From positions 186,001 to 250,000 of the forward strand of contig NZ_JAMQOT010000002.1 in the NCBI RefSeq assembly GCF_029502005.1: DNA of 64,000 bases, given 5' to 3'. This stretch comes from Natrinema salsiterrestre. Lineage in GTDB: Archaea; Halobacteriota; Halobacteria; Halobacteriales; Natrialbaceae. The first letter of the stretch is position 1. Every line of letters starts with the position of its first letter. Both the position numbers and the translations under genes were made by a program. Of this stretch, positions 8,479 through 16,787 are shown piece after piece. Below the pieces are notes generated by a model, which searched no databases, was not told the DNA's origin, and saw nothing but the letters and a program-made list of their open reading frames with translations.

Positions 8479-9981
8479 CTACGAGGACGCGTTCCACTCC
8501 CGCAACTCGCCGTCGACGACGACCTCGCTACCGACAGCCTCGAACGTGACTCCACCGTAGGCGACGCTGCTACCGGGCCCCGCGTAGACGCCCGCGTCGC
8601 CACAGTCCGCCGCTCGAGCGGTCGTCAGCGTCGCATCGACGTTCTCTCGGAAGCGGAACGCCTGATCCGACGCTCCCTTGGCCGTCACGGTACTCAGTTT
8701 CAGGTCGTCCATGTCGTCGAAGAGGATCGAGTTCGTGAACGCTCCGTCGACGATGGTGTTCGATATTTCGGCACCGTCGAATCCGGCCGCGTAGATTCCC
8801 GATCCAGCGGCCAGTCCCCGGTTGTCGGTCCTGATCGTGACGTTGGTTATCGTCAGCTCTCGTCGGCCGCTCTCGAGCTGTCCGAGCGAGATCCCCCTCG
8901 CGTTCTCGATACACGAGACGCGGTCGATCGTCAGATCAGCGATCTCGTCACCGGTGTCACCCCTGATCGCCGCGTACAGGCAGCCGGTGATGTAGCCGTC
9001 TCTGATCGTGATCGACTCGTTGCCGTTCCGGTGCATGTGGACGCCGTACTCGGGGCCGTTCTCCGGATCGATCTCGAAGTTCTCGAGCGTACAGTTCTGC
9101 GTCCGCGTCCCGTCGCTTCCGGTCAACGACTCGTCGGTGCCGTCCCAGATGCTGTTCGACGCGATCTCCGACGTCTGATTGTCGAACTGTATCGGCGCGT
9201 TCGACCCGGCGTCGCCCCCTCGAGTCGCCCAGTAGCCGTCGATAGTGACGTTCGTGGACGACACGACGTCGATGTGATGGTAGTAGATGCGGTCGCCGTA
9301 GACGTTTTCCAGTCGAACGTTTTCCGCGTGTGCGAGCATGATGCCGTTCGTTTCCGGCGAATCGATTCGGACGTTACGGATCCCCCAGTTCGATGCGCCA
9401 CCGTACTCGACCCCGTCGTAGCCCCTGTTGGAGACGAGGGCCCGTCCCTCCTCGCCGTCGGGGCGCGATCCCTCGAAGACCGTCGCGCGACCCGCGCCCA
9501 GCAGGATCGTATCGTCGCCGATCAGCGGCGTCCGCTCGAGGACGTACCGTCCGGGCGGGAAGTAGACGATCCCGCCGCCAGCTGACTCGACTTCCGCGAG
9601 AAGGTCGTGGACGTCCCGACCGACCTCGGTTTCGCCGTCGCCCTCGATCCCGTGGGCTTCGACGTTCCAGACGGGCGTTTCCGCGGTACGCGCGTCGACG
9701 AACTCCGCCGCTTCGAAGTGGCTCGTTCCCGGAACCGGCTGTTCAGAACTCCCCCGTCCGCCGAAGTACACCCAGTCCTCGTCTGCGGCGTCCCAGCGCC
9801 ACGTGATTCCCTGATCGGTCGCGTGGTAGAGTTCGTCGTCGTACTCGCCCTCGGCGGGGCGGTCGCTAATCGGTCCCCGAACGATCGCGTGTTCGTCGAC
9901 GGCCTCGACCGTGTCGGTGTGGTCCCACTCCTCGCCTTCCTCGAACGTGCCCAGGTCGAGTCGCGGCGTTCGCTCGCCCAC
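8479..9981 (-). CDS. Right-handed parallel beta-helix protein (pectate-lyase superfamily fold)
   Basis: A 500-residue protein. Residues 105-145 carry the opening of the pectate-lyase-3 type fold (GIEGDGETEVGRDV and GGGIVYFPPGRYVL). From about 160 to 470 there are repeated short strands with Asn-rich turns typical of beta-helix coils (LENVYGDRIYYHHIDVV, LTITNVTIRTDNRG). Residues 1-85 form a separate N-terminal module with several Trp residues. The family acts on or binds polysaccharides outside the cell, yet this frame has no signal peptide of its own. It starts at a GTG two bases after the stop of a 49-residue Tat-lipoprotein frame, so the two may be a split secreted protein. Substrate is unknown. 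Confidence 0.8.
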   Translation of the reverse strand: MGERTPRLDLGTFEEGEEWDHTDTVEAVDEHAIVRGPISDRPAEGEYDDELYHATDQGITWRWDAADEDWVYFGGRGSSEQPVPGTSHFEAAEFVDARTAETPVWNVEAHGIEGDGETEVGRDVHDLLAEVESAGGGIVYFPPGRYVLERTPLIGDDTILLGAGRATVFEGSRPDGEEGRALVSNRGYDGVEYGGASNWGIRNVRIDSPETNGIMLAHAENVRLENVYGDRIYYHHIDVVSSTNVTIDGYWATRGGDAGSNAPIQFDNQTSEIASNSIWDGTDESLTGSDGTRTQNCTLENFEIDPENGPEYGVHMHRNGNESITIRDGYITGCLYAAIRGDTGDEIADLTIDRVSCIENARGISLGQLESGRRELTITNVTIRTDNRGLAAGSGIYAAGFDGAEISNTIVDGAFTNSILFDDMDDLKLSTVTAKGASDQAFRFRENVDATLTTARAADCGDAGVYAGPGSSVAYGGVTFEAVGSEVVVDGELREWNASS

Positions 9982-9983
9982 GG

Positions 9984-10133
9984 TTACTCACTCCCGGCTC
10001 CGTATTCGCGCCCGTATGCGGCCCCATAGTCGGTAGTGACCGACGAATCACTTTCCGTACAGCCTGCCAGCAGGAGGGAGGTTCCCGAGACCGCGACGAG
10101 GACGTCCCGTCGGCGGGGTCCTACATCAGTCAT
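9984..10133 (-). CDS. 49-residue Tat lipoprotein signal peptide, possibly the detached N-terminus of the beta-helix protein
   Basis: The product is almost only a signal: GPRRRDVLV (Tat motif), a hydrophobic run, the lipobox LLAGC with C25, then a short linker ending GREYGAGSE. It stops at TAA 9984-9986, and the GTG of the beta-helix gene follows after two bases. In the beta-helix frame the preceding codons are TGA GTA ACC, so the two frames are closed by overlapping stops (TGAGTAA). Either this is a genuine mini-lipoprotein coupled to the next gene, or a small frameshift has separated the export signal from its cargo. A palindromic TATA box lies just upstream. Confidence 0.6.
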   Translation of the reverse strand: MTDVGPRRRDVLVAVSGTSLLLAGCTESDSSVTTDYGAAYGREYGAGSE

Positions 10134-10688
10134 ACGAAACGACTCTACTATAATATTATAAATATGCTGTCTTGAGAGCGGCTCGGAGCGCCCAGAACTC
10201 GAAGTGCGGACCGCTGTAGAAACCGCAACCACGGCCGAAAGTCCGGGAGAGAGCGACTATCGGCTAGAGCCGGAACGGCAGATGAGATCGGCTCTTCCAT
10301 GTCGCGTAATGAAAGCGCGACAGTGAATGTTGCCAGCACAACGGGTAGCGAACAGGCGTTTCCGGGCATCATCGGGTTCGGAAAGACCGGCAGCAGGCGG
10401 TCACGGGGGAGCCCCCCGCCTCCACCACCTCGTCACCGATCCGAACCACATCGGCGAGGCCGTTCGGCGCGACTCCTCGCTCGAGGACCTCCCGACGTCC
10501 GATCGACTCCGGGAACCGAGTCCGTCGACGGGGAACCGCGACGTCCCGTCTCAGTCACTGAATCGACGAAAACGGGCCTCTGGAGGGGCGATCTCACGCT
10601 GAATCGGGGAGGAGATCCCCTGAAAACGAGTGGTGAGTGAGAAGTGTCTGGTCCGCGATTCGACCGACTCGGAACCGCGATTTTCGGG
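10134..10688. other. 555-base stretch without a convincing gene
   Basis: Apart from the promoter near 10149-10160 nothing is well supported. Plus-strand frames between 10299 and 10640 are Pro/Arg/Ser-rich and overlap one another. A piece reading LEDLPTSDRLREP near 10480-10520 could be a remnant of a decayed gene, but this is a guess. Confidence 0.4.
10149..10160 (-). promoter_or_regulatory. Palindromic TATA box of the lipoprotein/beta-helix pair
   Basis: TATAATATTATA is a perfect 12-base palindrome lying 16-27 bases before the ATG at 10133 on the minus strand. Position and composition fit a promoter. Being palindromic, it could also load TBP in the other direction. Confidence 0.5.
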
Positions 10689-10934
10689 TCACGCGATTTC
10701 GACGAGTTCGGAGCGGCGTCGCGATCGTCGGTCGACGACCGACCCGCAGTCGGTACAGACGAGCAGTCGATCGCCGTCAGCCATCGTGATCTCCCAGTCG
10801 TCGGTGAGCGGGCTTTCGTGGCCACACTCCGGACAGAAGAGGACGGTCTTCCGTCGTTCGGACGGCGGATGCGAGTCGTCCGTTCCCCGCTCGGGCGGCG
10901 GCTGCGAATCGTCGTGATACGTGCGGATTGCCAT
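10689..10934 (-). CDS. Small zinc-ribbon protein
   Basis: An 81-residue protein with two Cys pairs, CPECGH (residues 34-39) and CTDCG (residues 59-63), separated by a short beta-rich segment. This is the classic C-x2-C...C-x2-C zinc ribbon of about 30 residues. The N-terminal 28 residues contain an imperfect duplication (DDSQPPPERGT followed by DDSHPPSERRK). Such small zinc-finger proteins are abundant in haloarchaea and often act in regulation, but a specific role is unknown. The C-terminus is basic (RRSRRRSE), which would suit nucleic-acid contact. It stands divergently from the aldehyde dehydrogenase gene at 11056. Confidence 0.75.
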   Translation of the reverse strand: MAIRTYHDDSQPPPERGTDDSHPPSERRKTVLFCPECGHESPLTDDWEITMADGDRLLVCTDCGSVVDRRSRRRSELVEIA

Positions 10935-11055
10935 TGCCGCTGTTATGAACTCGACGGGGATAGGGGTTGTGCGGCACGAATTATCGTGACGGACCGGGAC
11001 ACGCCATTGGTAGGCAGCCCCGCGTACTAAGCAGTTCGTCGTGGTCGGTCACTGC

Positions 11056-12456
11056 ATGTCCATCGAGAGTACCAATCCGGCGACGGGGGACGTCGTCGAC
11101 AGCTTCGAGGAAACCTCCGACGAGGAGCGAGACGACCATCTCGAGCGGGCGACCGAGACCTTCGAGGAGTGGAGCGAGACGCCGATCGAGACGCGCCAGC
11201 GGCTGCTGGCGAGGGCGGCCGACGTCCTCCGGGAGAGCGAGGACGAGTACGCGGAACTGATGACCGAAGAGATGGGGAAACCCATCGGACAGGCACACGC
11301 TGAAGTCGAGAAGTGCGCGTGGGTCTGTGACTACTACGCCGAAACTGCGGCCGAGCACCTGCAGGACGAGGTCGTCGCGAGCGACGAGCGCGCGAGGACC
11401 GTCGTCGCCCACCAGCCGATCGGCCCGGTGCTCGCGATCATGCCGTGGAACTTCCCCTTCTGGCAGGTGTTCCGCTTTGCGGCCCCGAACCTCGCCGCGG
11501 GCAACGTCGGCCTGCTGAAACACGCTTCGAACGTCCCCGGCTGCGCCCGGGCCATCGAAGACGTCTTCGAGCGGGCGGGCTTCCCGGAGGGGGCGTTTAC
11601 CTCGCTGCTAATCAGCTCCGGCGAGATCGACGCGGTGATCGAGGACGACCGGGTTCGGGCCGTCACGCTCACTGGGAGCGACGGCGCGGGGAGAGCGGTC
11701 GCGGAGTCCGCCGGGAGTCAGCTCAAGAAGACCGTCCTCGAGCTCGGCGGGAGCGATCCCTTCGTCGTGCTCGAGGACGCGCCGATGGAGGAGACCGTCG
11801 AGACGGCGGTCCAGGCCCGGCTCATCAACAACGGTCAGTCCTGTATCGCGGCGAAGCGCTTTATCGTGGTCGACGACGTCTACGACGAGTTCGTCGACCG
11901 GTTCGTCGACGAGATGGACGCACAGACCGTCGGCGATCCGATGGACGACGAGACCGACATCGGCCCGCAAGCCCGTGAGGACCTCATGGCAGACCTCCAC
12001 GAGCAGGTCGAAGAGACGATCGAGCAGGGCGGCGAGCTGGAACTGGGCGGCGAGCCGATGGACCGCGACGGCGCGTTCTACCCGCCGACAGTGATCACGG
12101 ACGTCCCCGAAAACGCGCCCGCGGATCAGGAGGAACTGTTCGGTCCGGTCGCGACGGTGTTCCGAGTGCCCGACGAGGACGCCGCGATCGAGAAAGCCAA
12201 CGACACCCGCTTCGGACTCGGCGCGAGCGTCTGGACAGAGGATCTCGAGCGCGGCGAGCGGGTCGCCCGCGAGTTCGAGTCGGGACTGGCGTTCGTCAAC
12301 GAACTCGTCAAGTCCGATCCCCGACTCCCCTTCGGCGGCGTGAAGGACTCGGGCTACGGCCGGGAACTCTCGCGACAGGGAATCCGAGAGTTCGTGAACA
12401 CGAAGACGATCTGGGTCCAGCGGGACGCCGGCGACGAGCCCGACATGGTCGAATAA
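11056..12456 (+). CDS. NAD(P)-dependent succinate-semialdehyde/aldehyde dehydrogenase (short SSADH type)
   Basis: A complete 466-residue aldehyde dehydrogenase. The catalytic cysteine is C263 in NNGQSCIAAKR and the general base is E229 in LELGGSDPF. MPWNFPFWQVFR and LTGSDGAG mark the cofactor site. The sequence pattern (NNGQSCIAAKRFIV, and a total length near 460) resembles the short succinate-semialdehyde dehydrogenases of the YneI/Sad group, so oxidation of succinate semialdehyde or a similar aldehyde is likely. The ATG at 11056 (MSIESTNPATG) is chosen over an upstream in-frame GTG. A nested inverted repeat lies 40 bases after its stop. Confidence 0.9.
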   Translation: MSIESTNPATGDVVDSFEETSDEERDDHLERATETFEEWSETPIETRQRLLARAADVLRESEDEYAELMTEEMGKPIGQAHAEVEKCAWVCDYYAETAAEHLQDEVVASDERARTVVAHQPIGPVLAIMPWNFPFWQVFRFAAPNLAAGNVGLLKHASNVPGCARAIEDVFERAGFPEGAFTSLLISSGEIDAVIEDDRVRAVTLTGSDGAGRAVAESAGSQLKKTVLELGGSDPFVVLEDAPMEETVETAVQARLINNGQSCIAAKRFIVVDDVYDEFVDRFVDEMDAQTVGDPMDDETDIGPQAREDLMADLHEQVEETIEQGGELELGGEPMDRDGAFYPPTVITDVPENAPADQEELFGPVATVFRVPDEDAAIEKANDTRFGLGASVWTEDLERGERVAREFESGLAFVNELVKSDPRLPFGGVKDSGYGRELSRQGIREFVNTKTIWVQRDAGDEPDMVE

Positions 12457-12495
12457 CCTCCGATCGGTCACCCGAGAGCGCGTCTGCGGCGGTGT

Positions 12496-12570
12496 TATAG
12501 TCGGCGTTGAAAGTCATTGTGCTCCCGCTCGAGTGCGAGCGGTGAGTAAATCGTTTCAACGACGACTATA
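12496..12570. repeat. 75-base nested inverted repeat (REP- or MITE-like)
   Basis: Outer arms of 17 bases, TATAGTCGGCGTTGAAA (12496-12512) and TTTCAACGACGACTATA (12554-12570), pair with a single mismatch. Inside them an exact 7-base stem, CCGCTCG/CGAGCGG (12525-12531 and 12536-12542), closes a four-base loop. The element sits between two genes and has no coding frame. Such a structure fits a small non-autonomous mobile element or a REP-like palindrome; a transcription terminator is less likely, because no T-tract follows. Confidence 0.6.
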
Positions 12571-12659
12571 GCTCTCGAGCACCGAACGAGCGCCGACCCC
12601 TCCCGCACACCTTTCGAAGAGACGACACGTTTTTGTGCGTACTGCGCGACTCCGAACTT

Positions 12660-13142
12660 ATGACCGGACTGTACTACGAGGAGTTCGAGGTCGGCGAGAC
12701 CATCGAGCACGACCGCCGGCGGACGATCTCCGAGAGCGACAACCAGCGCTTTTGCGACATGACGATGAACCAGCAGCCGCTCCACCTCGATAGCGAGTTC
12801 GCGGCCGACACGGAGTTCGGCGAGCGGCTGGTCAACGGACTCTACACGATGTCCCTCGCCGTCGGCGTCTCGATTCCGGAGACGACCGACGGCACCATCG
12901 TCGCGAACCTCTCGTACGACAACGTCGAACACCCGACCCCGGTCTTCCACGGGGACACGATTCGCGTCCAGTCGACGGTCACGGACAAGCGCGAGACCAG
13001 CGACGGCGAGCGCGGAATCGTCACCATGCACGTCGAGGCGTTCAAGGTGAACGATTCGGACGAACCGCTCGTCTGCGAGTTCGACCGAACCGCACTCTCG
13101 CTGAAACGAGAGCACGCTGAGACCGACGGAAACGGGGAGTGA
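12660..13142 (+). CDS. MaoC-family hot-dog dehydratase
   Basis: A 160-residue single hot-dog protein. The active-site region reads SESDNQRFCDMTMNQQPLHLD, with D33, N37 and H42 as the likely catalytic/oxyanion residues, followed by the long helix FGERLVNGLYTMSLAVGVSI. This sequence type (N-Q/P-Q-P-L-H-L-D) is that of the MaoC proteins often paired with CitE-type lyases in methylmalyl-CoA or mesaconyl-CoA chemistry, rather than the PhaJ type. It probably hydrates an enoyl-CoA. The CitE-type gene lies 5 kb away (6911-7768) on the other strand. I start at the ATG at 12660, since an upstream in-frame GTG would add nine atypical residues. Confidence 0.85.
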   Translation: MTGLYYEEFEVGETIEHDRRRTISESDNQRFCDMTMNQQPLHLDSEFAADTEFGERLVNGLYTMSLAVGVSIPETTDGTIVANLSYDNVEHPTPVFHGDTIRVQSTVTDKRETSDGERGIVTMHVEAFKVNDSDEPLVCEFDRTALSLKREHAETDGNGE

Positions 13143-13147
13143 CGACG

Positions 13148-13774
13148 ATGAGCACCGAACCCACGGACGAAGACGTCGGCGTCGACCTCGAGTGGCTATC
13201 GCTGGACGACGGCGAAGACGTGATCTGGGCCGGCGGTCCGGATCGGCGGACGCTCATTCCGGCGTTCGCGATCGGGATTCCGCTCTCGATCGTGCTGATC
13301 GGGCTCGTCATCATCGCCAGCGAGTACCTCCGCGTGACGAACACCCACTACGTCGTGACGACCCGCGCGCTGTACAAGAAGACCGGCGTGCTCTCGCGGG
13401 ACGTCAAGCGGATCGAACACGCGAAGGTCCAGGACATCTCCTACAGCCAGAGCGCGCTGGGAACCCACTTCGGCTACGGCTCCGTCGAGGTCAGTACCGC
13501 CGGCGGCTCCGGCGTCGAGATGGCCTTCAAGTCGGTCCCCGACCCGAAGGCCGTCCAGCAACGGATCAGCGAGCGGATCAAACGCGAACGGGGCGAGTCC
13601 GGGGACGAGCACACGAAAGACGACGTCCTCGAGGAGATCCTCACCGAACTCCGGGCGATTCGGACCGCCGTCGAGGAGGACGCCCCGGGTCGCTCGAGCG
13701 CCGAGAACCGTGCCGCTGACCGACAGGGTGACGGCCACCAGTCCTACGAGTATGACGAAGACCGATCCGTCTGA
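13148..13774 (+). CDS. PH-domain (YdbS/DUF304-like) membrane protein 1
   Basis: A 208-residue protein with an N-terminal acidic stretch, one or two membrane segments (around residues 38-60), and a bacterial-type PH domain (bPH2) beginning at YLRVTNTHYVVTTRALYKKTG and continuing through RIEHAKVQDISYSQS. The C-terminal 65 residues are charged, partly helical and probably cytoplasmic. Proteins of this family are membrane-associated and of unknown function. A GTG three codons upstream (13139) would make it overlap the stop of the MaoC gene, so the two may be co-transcribed. The 3' end overlaps the following paralogue by 23 bases. Confidence 0.8.
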   Translation: MSTEPTDEDVGVDLEWLSLDDGEDVIWAGGPDRRTLIPAFAIGIPLSIVLIGLVIIASEYLRVTNTHYVVTTRALYKKTGVLSRDVKRIEHAKVQDISYSQSALGTHFGYGSVEVSTAGGSGVEMAFKSVPDPKAVQQRISERIKRERGESGDEHTKDDVLEEILTELRAIRTAVEEDAPGRSSAENRAADRQGDGHQSYEYDEDRSV

Positions 13775-14372
13775 CCGTGACCGGGAGCGGACCGAGGGTG
13801 AGAACGGGCCGATTCCGGGCGGTGAGTCAGCCGCGGTAACCCAGTGGCTCCCCCTGAAGGAGGGGGAACGGATCCGCTGGCAGGGCGGCCCGCGGATCCA
13901 GACCGTCTTGCCGTGGGTCGCGTTCGCCCTCGTCGGGACGGCGGTCCTGCTGGCAGCGATCGCTCTCGACGTCGTGCCGACCGTCGCCGTCGTCGGCGTG
14001 GCGCTTTTGGTCATTCCGGCACTCTGGCAGTACGCCCGCGTCTCGCGGACGGCGTTCGTCGTCACGAACACGGTCGTCGCGACCCGACACGGCGTTCTCG
14101 GGCGGACCGTTCGGACCGTCTCGCTCGAGCGAATCCAGAACACGACGGTCGAACAGGATCCCATCGGCCGGCTCGTCGGTCACGGGACCGTCACGATCGA
14201 AGCCGCCAGCGGCTCGGAACTCGCCTTCTGGAACGTCGACGATCCGGGGGCAATTCGGGACCGTCTCGAGGCCGAACGCGAGCGCCTGACCGGCCGGGAC
14301 GTTCCGGGCCGACGCGACCAGTGGGAAGCGGTCCTCGCCGAGGTTCGGGAGTGGCGGCGGGCGCTCGAGTAG
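13752..14372 (+). CDS. PH-domain (YdbS/DUF304-like) membrane protein 2
   Basis: A 206-residue paralogue of the preceding gene and translationally overlapping with it. Residues 1-35 are acidic and unstructured. Two hydrophobic helices lie near residues 48-68 and 72-90. The bPH2 domain follows (VSRTAFVVTNTVVATRHGVLGRTV, then LERIQNTTVEQDPIGRLVGHG). The pair resembles the YdbS/YdbT arrangement of bacteria, where two PH-domain proteins are made together, so a membrane complex is plausible. The C-terminal helix (QWEAVLAEVREWRRALE) mirrors the one in the first protein (VLEEILTELRAIRTAVEE), which could mediate pairing. Function is unknown. Confidence 0.8.
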   Translation: MTKTDPSDRDRERTEGENGPIPGGESAAVTQWLPLKEGERIRWQGGPRIQTVLPWVAFALVGTAVLLAAIALDVVPTVAVVGVALLVIPALWQYARVSRTAFVVTNTVVATRHGVLGRTVRTVSLERIQNTTVEQDPIGRLVGHGTVTIEAASGSELAFWNVDDPGAIRDRLEAERERLTGRDVPGRRDQWEAVLAEVREWRRALE

Positions 14373-14420
14373 AGTCAGTCGGTCGGACTCGAGGCGAGAC
14401 CGACAGTTCCCGCCGGCGCC

Positions 14421-14771
14421 TCAAACCACGGTCGAGATCGTGTACACGTTGAGAATCGCCGCTGCCAGCCACGGGACCGCGAGCCCCGCCGGGACGATCG
14501 CCCGATACTCCCGCTCGAGCAGCGGCCGACAGACGAGCCCGACGCCGATCGCGCCCGCCTTCAGCGCGACCATTCCGCCGAGACCGTAGCTCTCGATCGC
14601 CCCGCGGGCGGCCGGGTTCGACTCGGAGAGCCCGAGGTGGAGGCCGACGAACGTCGTGACGATATCGGCGACGAGGGAGAGGAGTACGATCCCCCAGAGC
14701 AGTCGCTCGAGATCGACGGGCGTCACGTCGCCGGGGAGCCGATGGTGAAGGGTCGCGCCCTCGGAACTCAT
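14421..14771 (-). CDS. DUF5658-like four-helix membrane protein
   Basis: A 116-residue integral membrane protein with about four hydrophobic segments (residues 22-44, 60-80, and two more in the C-terminal part), and the segment LSLVADIVTTFVGLHLGLSESNP, which is characteristic of DUF5658 proteins. The function of the family is not known. A longer upstream frame exists, but the ATG at 14771 (MSSEGATLHHRL) gives the normal family length and avoids a non-family extension. It is convergent with the second PH-domain gene. Confidence 0.75.
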   Translation of the reverse strand: MSSEGATLHHRLPGDVTPVDLERLLWGIVLLSLVADIVTTFVGLHLGLSESNPAARGAIESYGLGGMVALKAGAIGVGLVCRPLLEREYRAIVPAGLAVPWLAAAILNVYTISTVV

Positions 14772-14987
14772 AGGCTCCCCGCCGGAGTCGAACCGGATCG
14801 CCGTGCCACCGGGAGCACGCGCCGCTTCCACTATGCGGGGTTTTGTTATGGGAGGCGTAGCCGCTGCTCCGACGGTGGTAAGGAATGATAACCGGTCGGG
14901 ACGAGCGGCCTCTCGACCGCTCGAGCACACGGGTTCTCGGACGGATCGACCGAGCCGGTGGGACGACCGCCGGTAGAAGGAGGCCGA

Positions 14988-16787
14988 TCAGAGGATCGTC
15001 CCGTGTTTCTTGTCCGGCAGCGATTTTTCGATGTCTTCGTAGAAGTCGAAGCGGGCGGCTAACTCCTCGCGCAGCGTGCTCGGCGGGACGATCTCGTCGA
15101 TGACGACCTCGCTGGCCATCCGGTGGACGTCGATGTCCTCGCGGTACTCCTCTCGGAGCTCCCGTTCCATCCGTTCGCGTTCCTCGGGATCGTCGATCTC
15201 GGAGAGCTTGCGCGCGTAGACGGCGTTGATCGCCGCCTCGGGCCCCATGATGGCGATCTCGCCCGAGGGAAGCCCGATGACGCTCTCGGGGTCGTAGGCG
15301 GGGCCGCCCATCGCGTAGATGCCCGCGCCGTAGGCCTTGCGGACGACGACGGTCTGTTTGGGGACCGTCGCCGAGGAGGTCGCGTAGATCATCTTCTTCC
15401 CTTGCTCCAAGATGCCGTCTTTCTCGACCTGCGAGCCGGCCATGAAGCCGGGCGTGTCACAGAGGTAGAGTAAGGGGATGTTGAACGCGTCCGATTTCCA
15501 GATGAACTCCGCGGCCTTCTCCGCCGCGTCCGGGAAGATCGCGCCGGCGCGGTGGGCGGGCTGGTTGGCGACGATACCGACCGGGCGGCCGTCGATCCGG
15601 GCGTACGCCGTGAGTATCTCCGGGCCGTAATCGGGGCGTAACTCGAAGTACGACCCCGCGTCGACGATTCGATCGATGACGTCGGTCATATCGTACCCCT
15701 TGTTCGGCTCCTGAGGAACGATGGCGTCGATTCCGTCCGGAGACTTCGCGGGCGACTTCGGTTCCCGTTTCGGCGGGTCCTCGTCGGCGTTGTCCGGCAG
15801 GTAGGTGATCAACTGCGCGACCAGCTCGCGGGCGTGTTCCTCGTCGGACGCGATCAAGTCGGCCGATCCCGACTCCCGCATGTGGACGTCCGGTCCGCCG
15901 AGTTCCTCGAGACTGATATCCTCGCCGGTGACCATCTGCACCATCCGCGGGGACGCGATCGCCATCGCCGACATCCCCTCGACCATGATCGTGAAGTCCG
16001 CGAAGACCGGCGTGTAGGCCGCACCGGCGATGGACGGGCCGTAGAGGACGCAGATCTGGGGCACCCGCCCGGAGAGCATCGAGTGATTGTAGTAGTACTT
16101 GCCGATGCCCTCTCGATTGGCGAAGAACCCGGTCTGCTGGTCGATGCGACCGCCCGAGGAGTCCATCAGGTAGAACACCGGGTTCCCCGTCTTGAGCGCG
16201 CGCTGTTGCATCCGGAGGAACTTCTCGACGCCCTTGGCGGCCATGCTGCCTCGTTTGACCGTGTAGTCGTTGGCCATGACGTGGACGTCCCGCCCCTCGA
16301 AGGTGGCCGCCGCCGTGATGAGTCCGTCCGCCGGCAGTCGATCGTCATCGTCCTCGTCGGTGTTCGCGCCGTCGGGATGCCAGTCGTCGAACGCGGCGAA
16401 CTTGCCGTCCTCGAAGTGCAACTCGCTGTCCTCGCCGGAAAACCACAGCTCGAGTCGATCCCGGACGAACAGCTTCCCGTCCTCCGAGAGCTGGGCCCGG
16501 TACTTCTCGGGGCCGCCCTCGAGGATGTCAGCGATCTCGTCCCGCAGTCGTCGCTCGCGCTCCGTCGGTCCGAGGTCGGCGGCGGACTCGCCGTCCCCCT
16601 CGTTACCGCCGGTGGACGATTCTCCACCGGCCGAGCTGCCACTTTCCTGCTCGACATCCTGAACTACCGCCGGGTCCGTCTGGTCGCCGAGATACACTTC
16701 GACCGTCTCGCCGACGTGGTCGGCGAGCGCGGCGCCGATCGCCGCCGCTTCGTCGTCGTCGGCACCAGCCGTAATACGAACGCGCAT
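14988..16787 (-). CDS. Acyl-CoA carboxylase carboxyltransferase subunit with epsilon-like N-terminal domain
   Basis: A 599-residue carboxyltransferase of the propionyl/acetyl-CoA carboxylase beta family, or the related methylmalonyl-CoA decarboxylase alpha. Core motifs include DSSGGRIDQQTGFF, CVLYGPSIAGAAYTP and CDTPGFMAGSQVE, giving the two crotonase-like halves that form the active site. Residues 1-45 (ITAGADDDEAAAIGAALADH) resemble the small haloarchaeal acc-operon/epsilon protein (PccX type), followed by a low-complexity linker up to residue 75. The usual beta subunit is about 515 residues, so the extra N-terminus is real. No biotin carboxylase or biotin-carrier gene is adjacent; the partner must be elsewhere. 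Confidence 0.9.
   Translation of the reverse strand: MRVRITAGADDDEAAAIGAALADHVGETVEVYLGDQTDPAVVQDVEQESGSSAGGESSTGGNEGDGESAADLGPTERERRLRDEIADILEGGPEKYRAQLSEDGKLFVRDRLELWFSGEDSELHFEDGKFAAFDDWHPDGANTDEDDDDRLPADGLITAAATFEGRDVHVMANDYTVKRGSMAAKGVEKFLRMQQRALKTGNPVFYLMDSSGGRIDQQTGFFANREGIGKYYYNHSMLSGRVPQICVLYGPSIAGAAYTPVFADFTIMVEGMSAMAIASPRMVQMVTGEDISLEELGGPDVHMRESGSADLIASDEEHARELVAQLITYLPDNADEDPPKREPKSPAKSPDGIDAIVPQEPNKGYDMTDVIDRIVDAGSYFELRPDYGPEILTAYARIDGRPVGIVANQPAHRAGAIFPDAAEKAAEFIWKSDAFNIPLLYLCDTPGFMAGSQVEKDGILEQGKKMIYATSSATVPKQTVVVRKAYGAGIYAMGGPAYDPESVIGLPSGEIAIMGPEAAINAVYARKLSEIDDPEERERMERELREEYREDIDVHRMASEVVIDEIVPPSTLREELAARFDFYEDIEKSLPDKKHGTIL

Noticed and set aside
10299-10640. Overlapping plus-strand frames with Pro-rich segment
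   Set aside because: Two frames overlap and neither has haloarchaeal acidic composition or a promoter. They could be a remnant, but not a supported gene.
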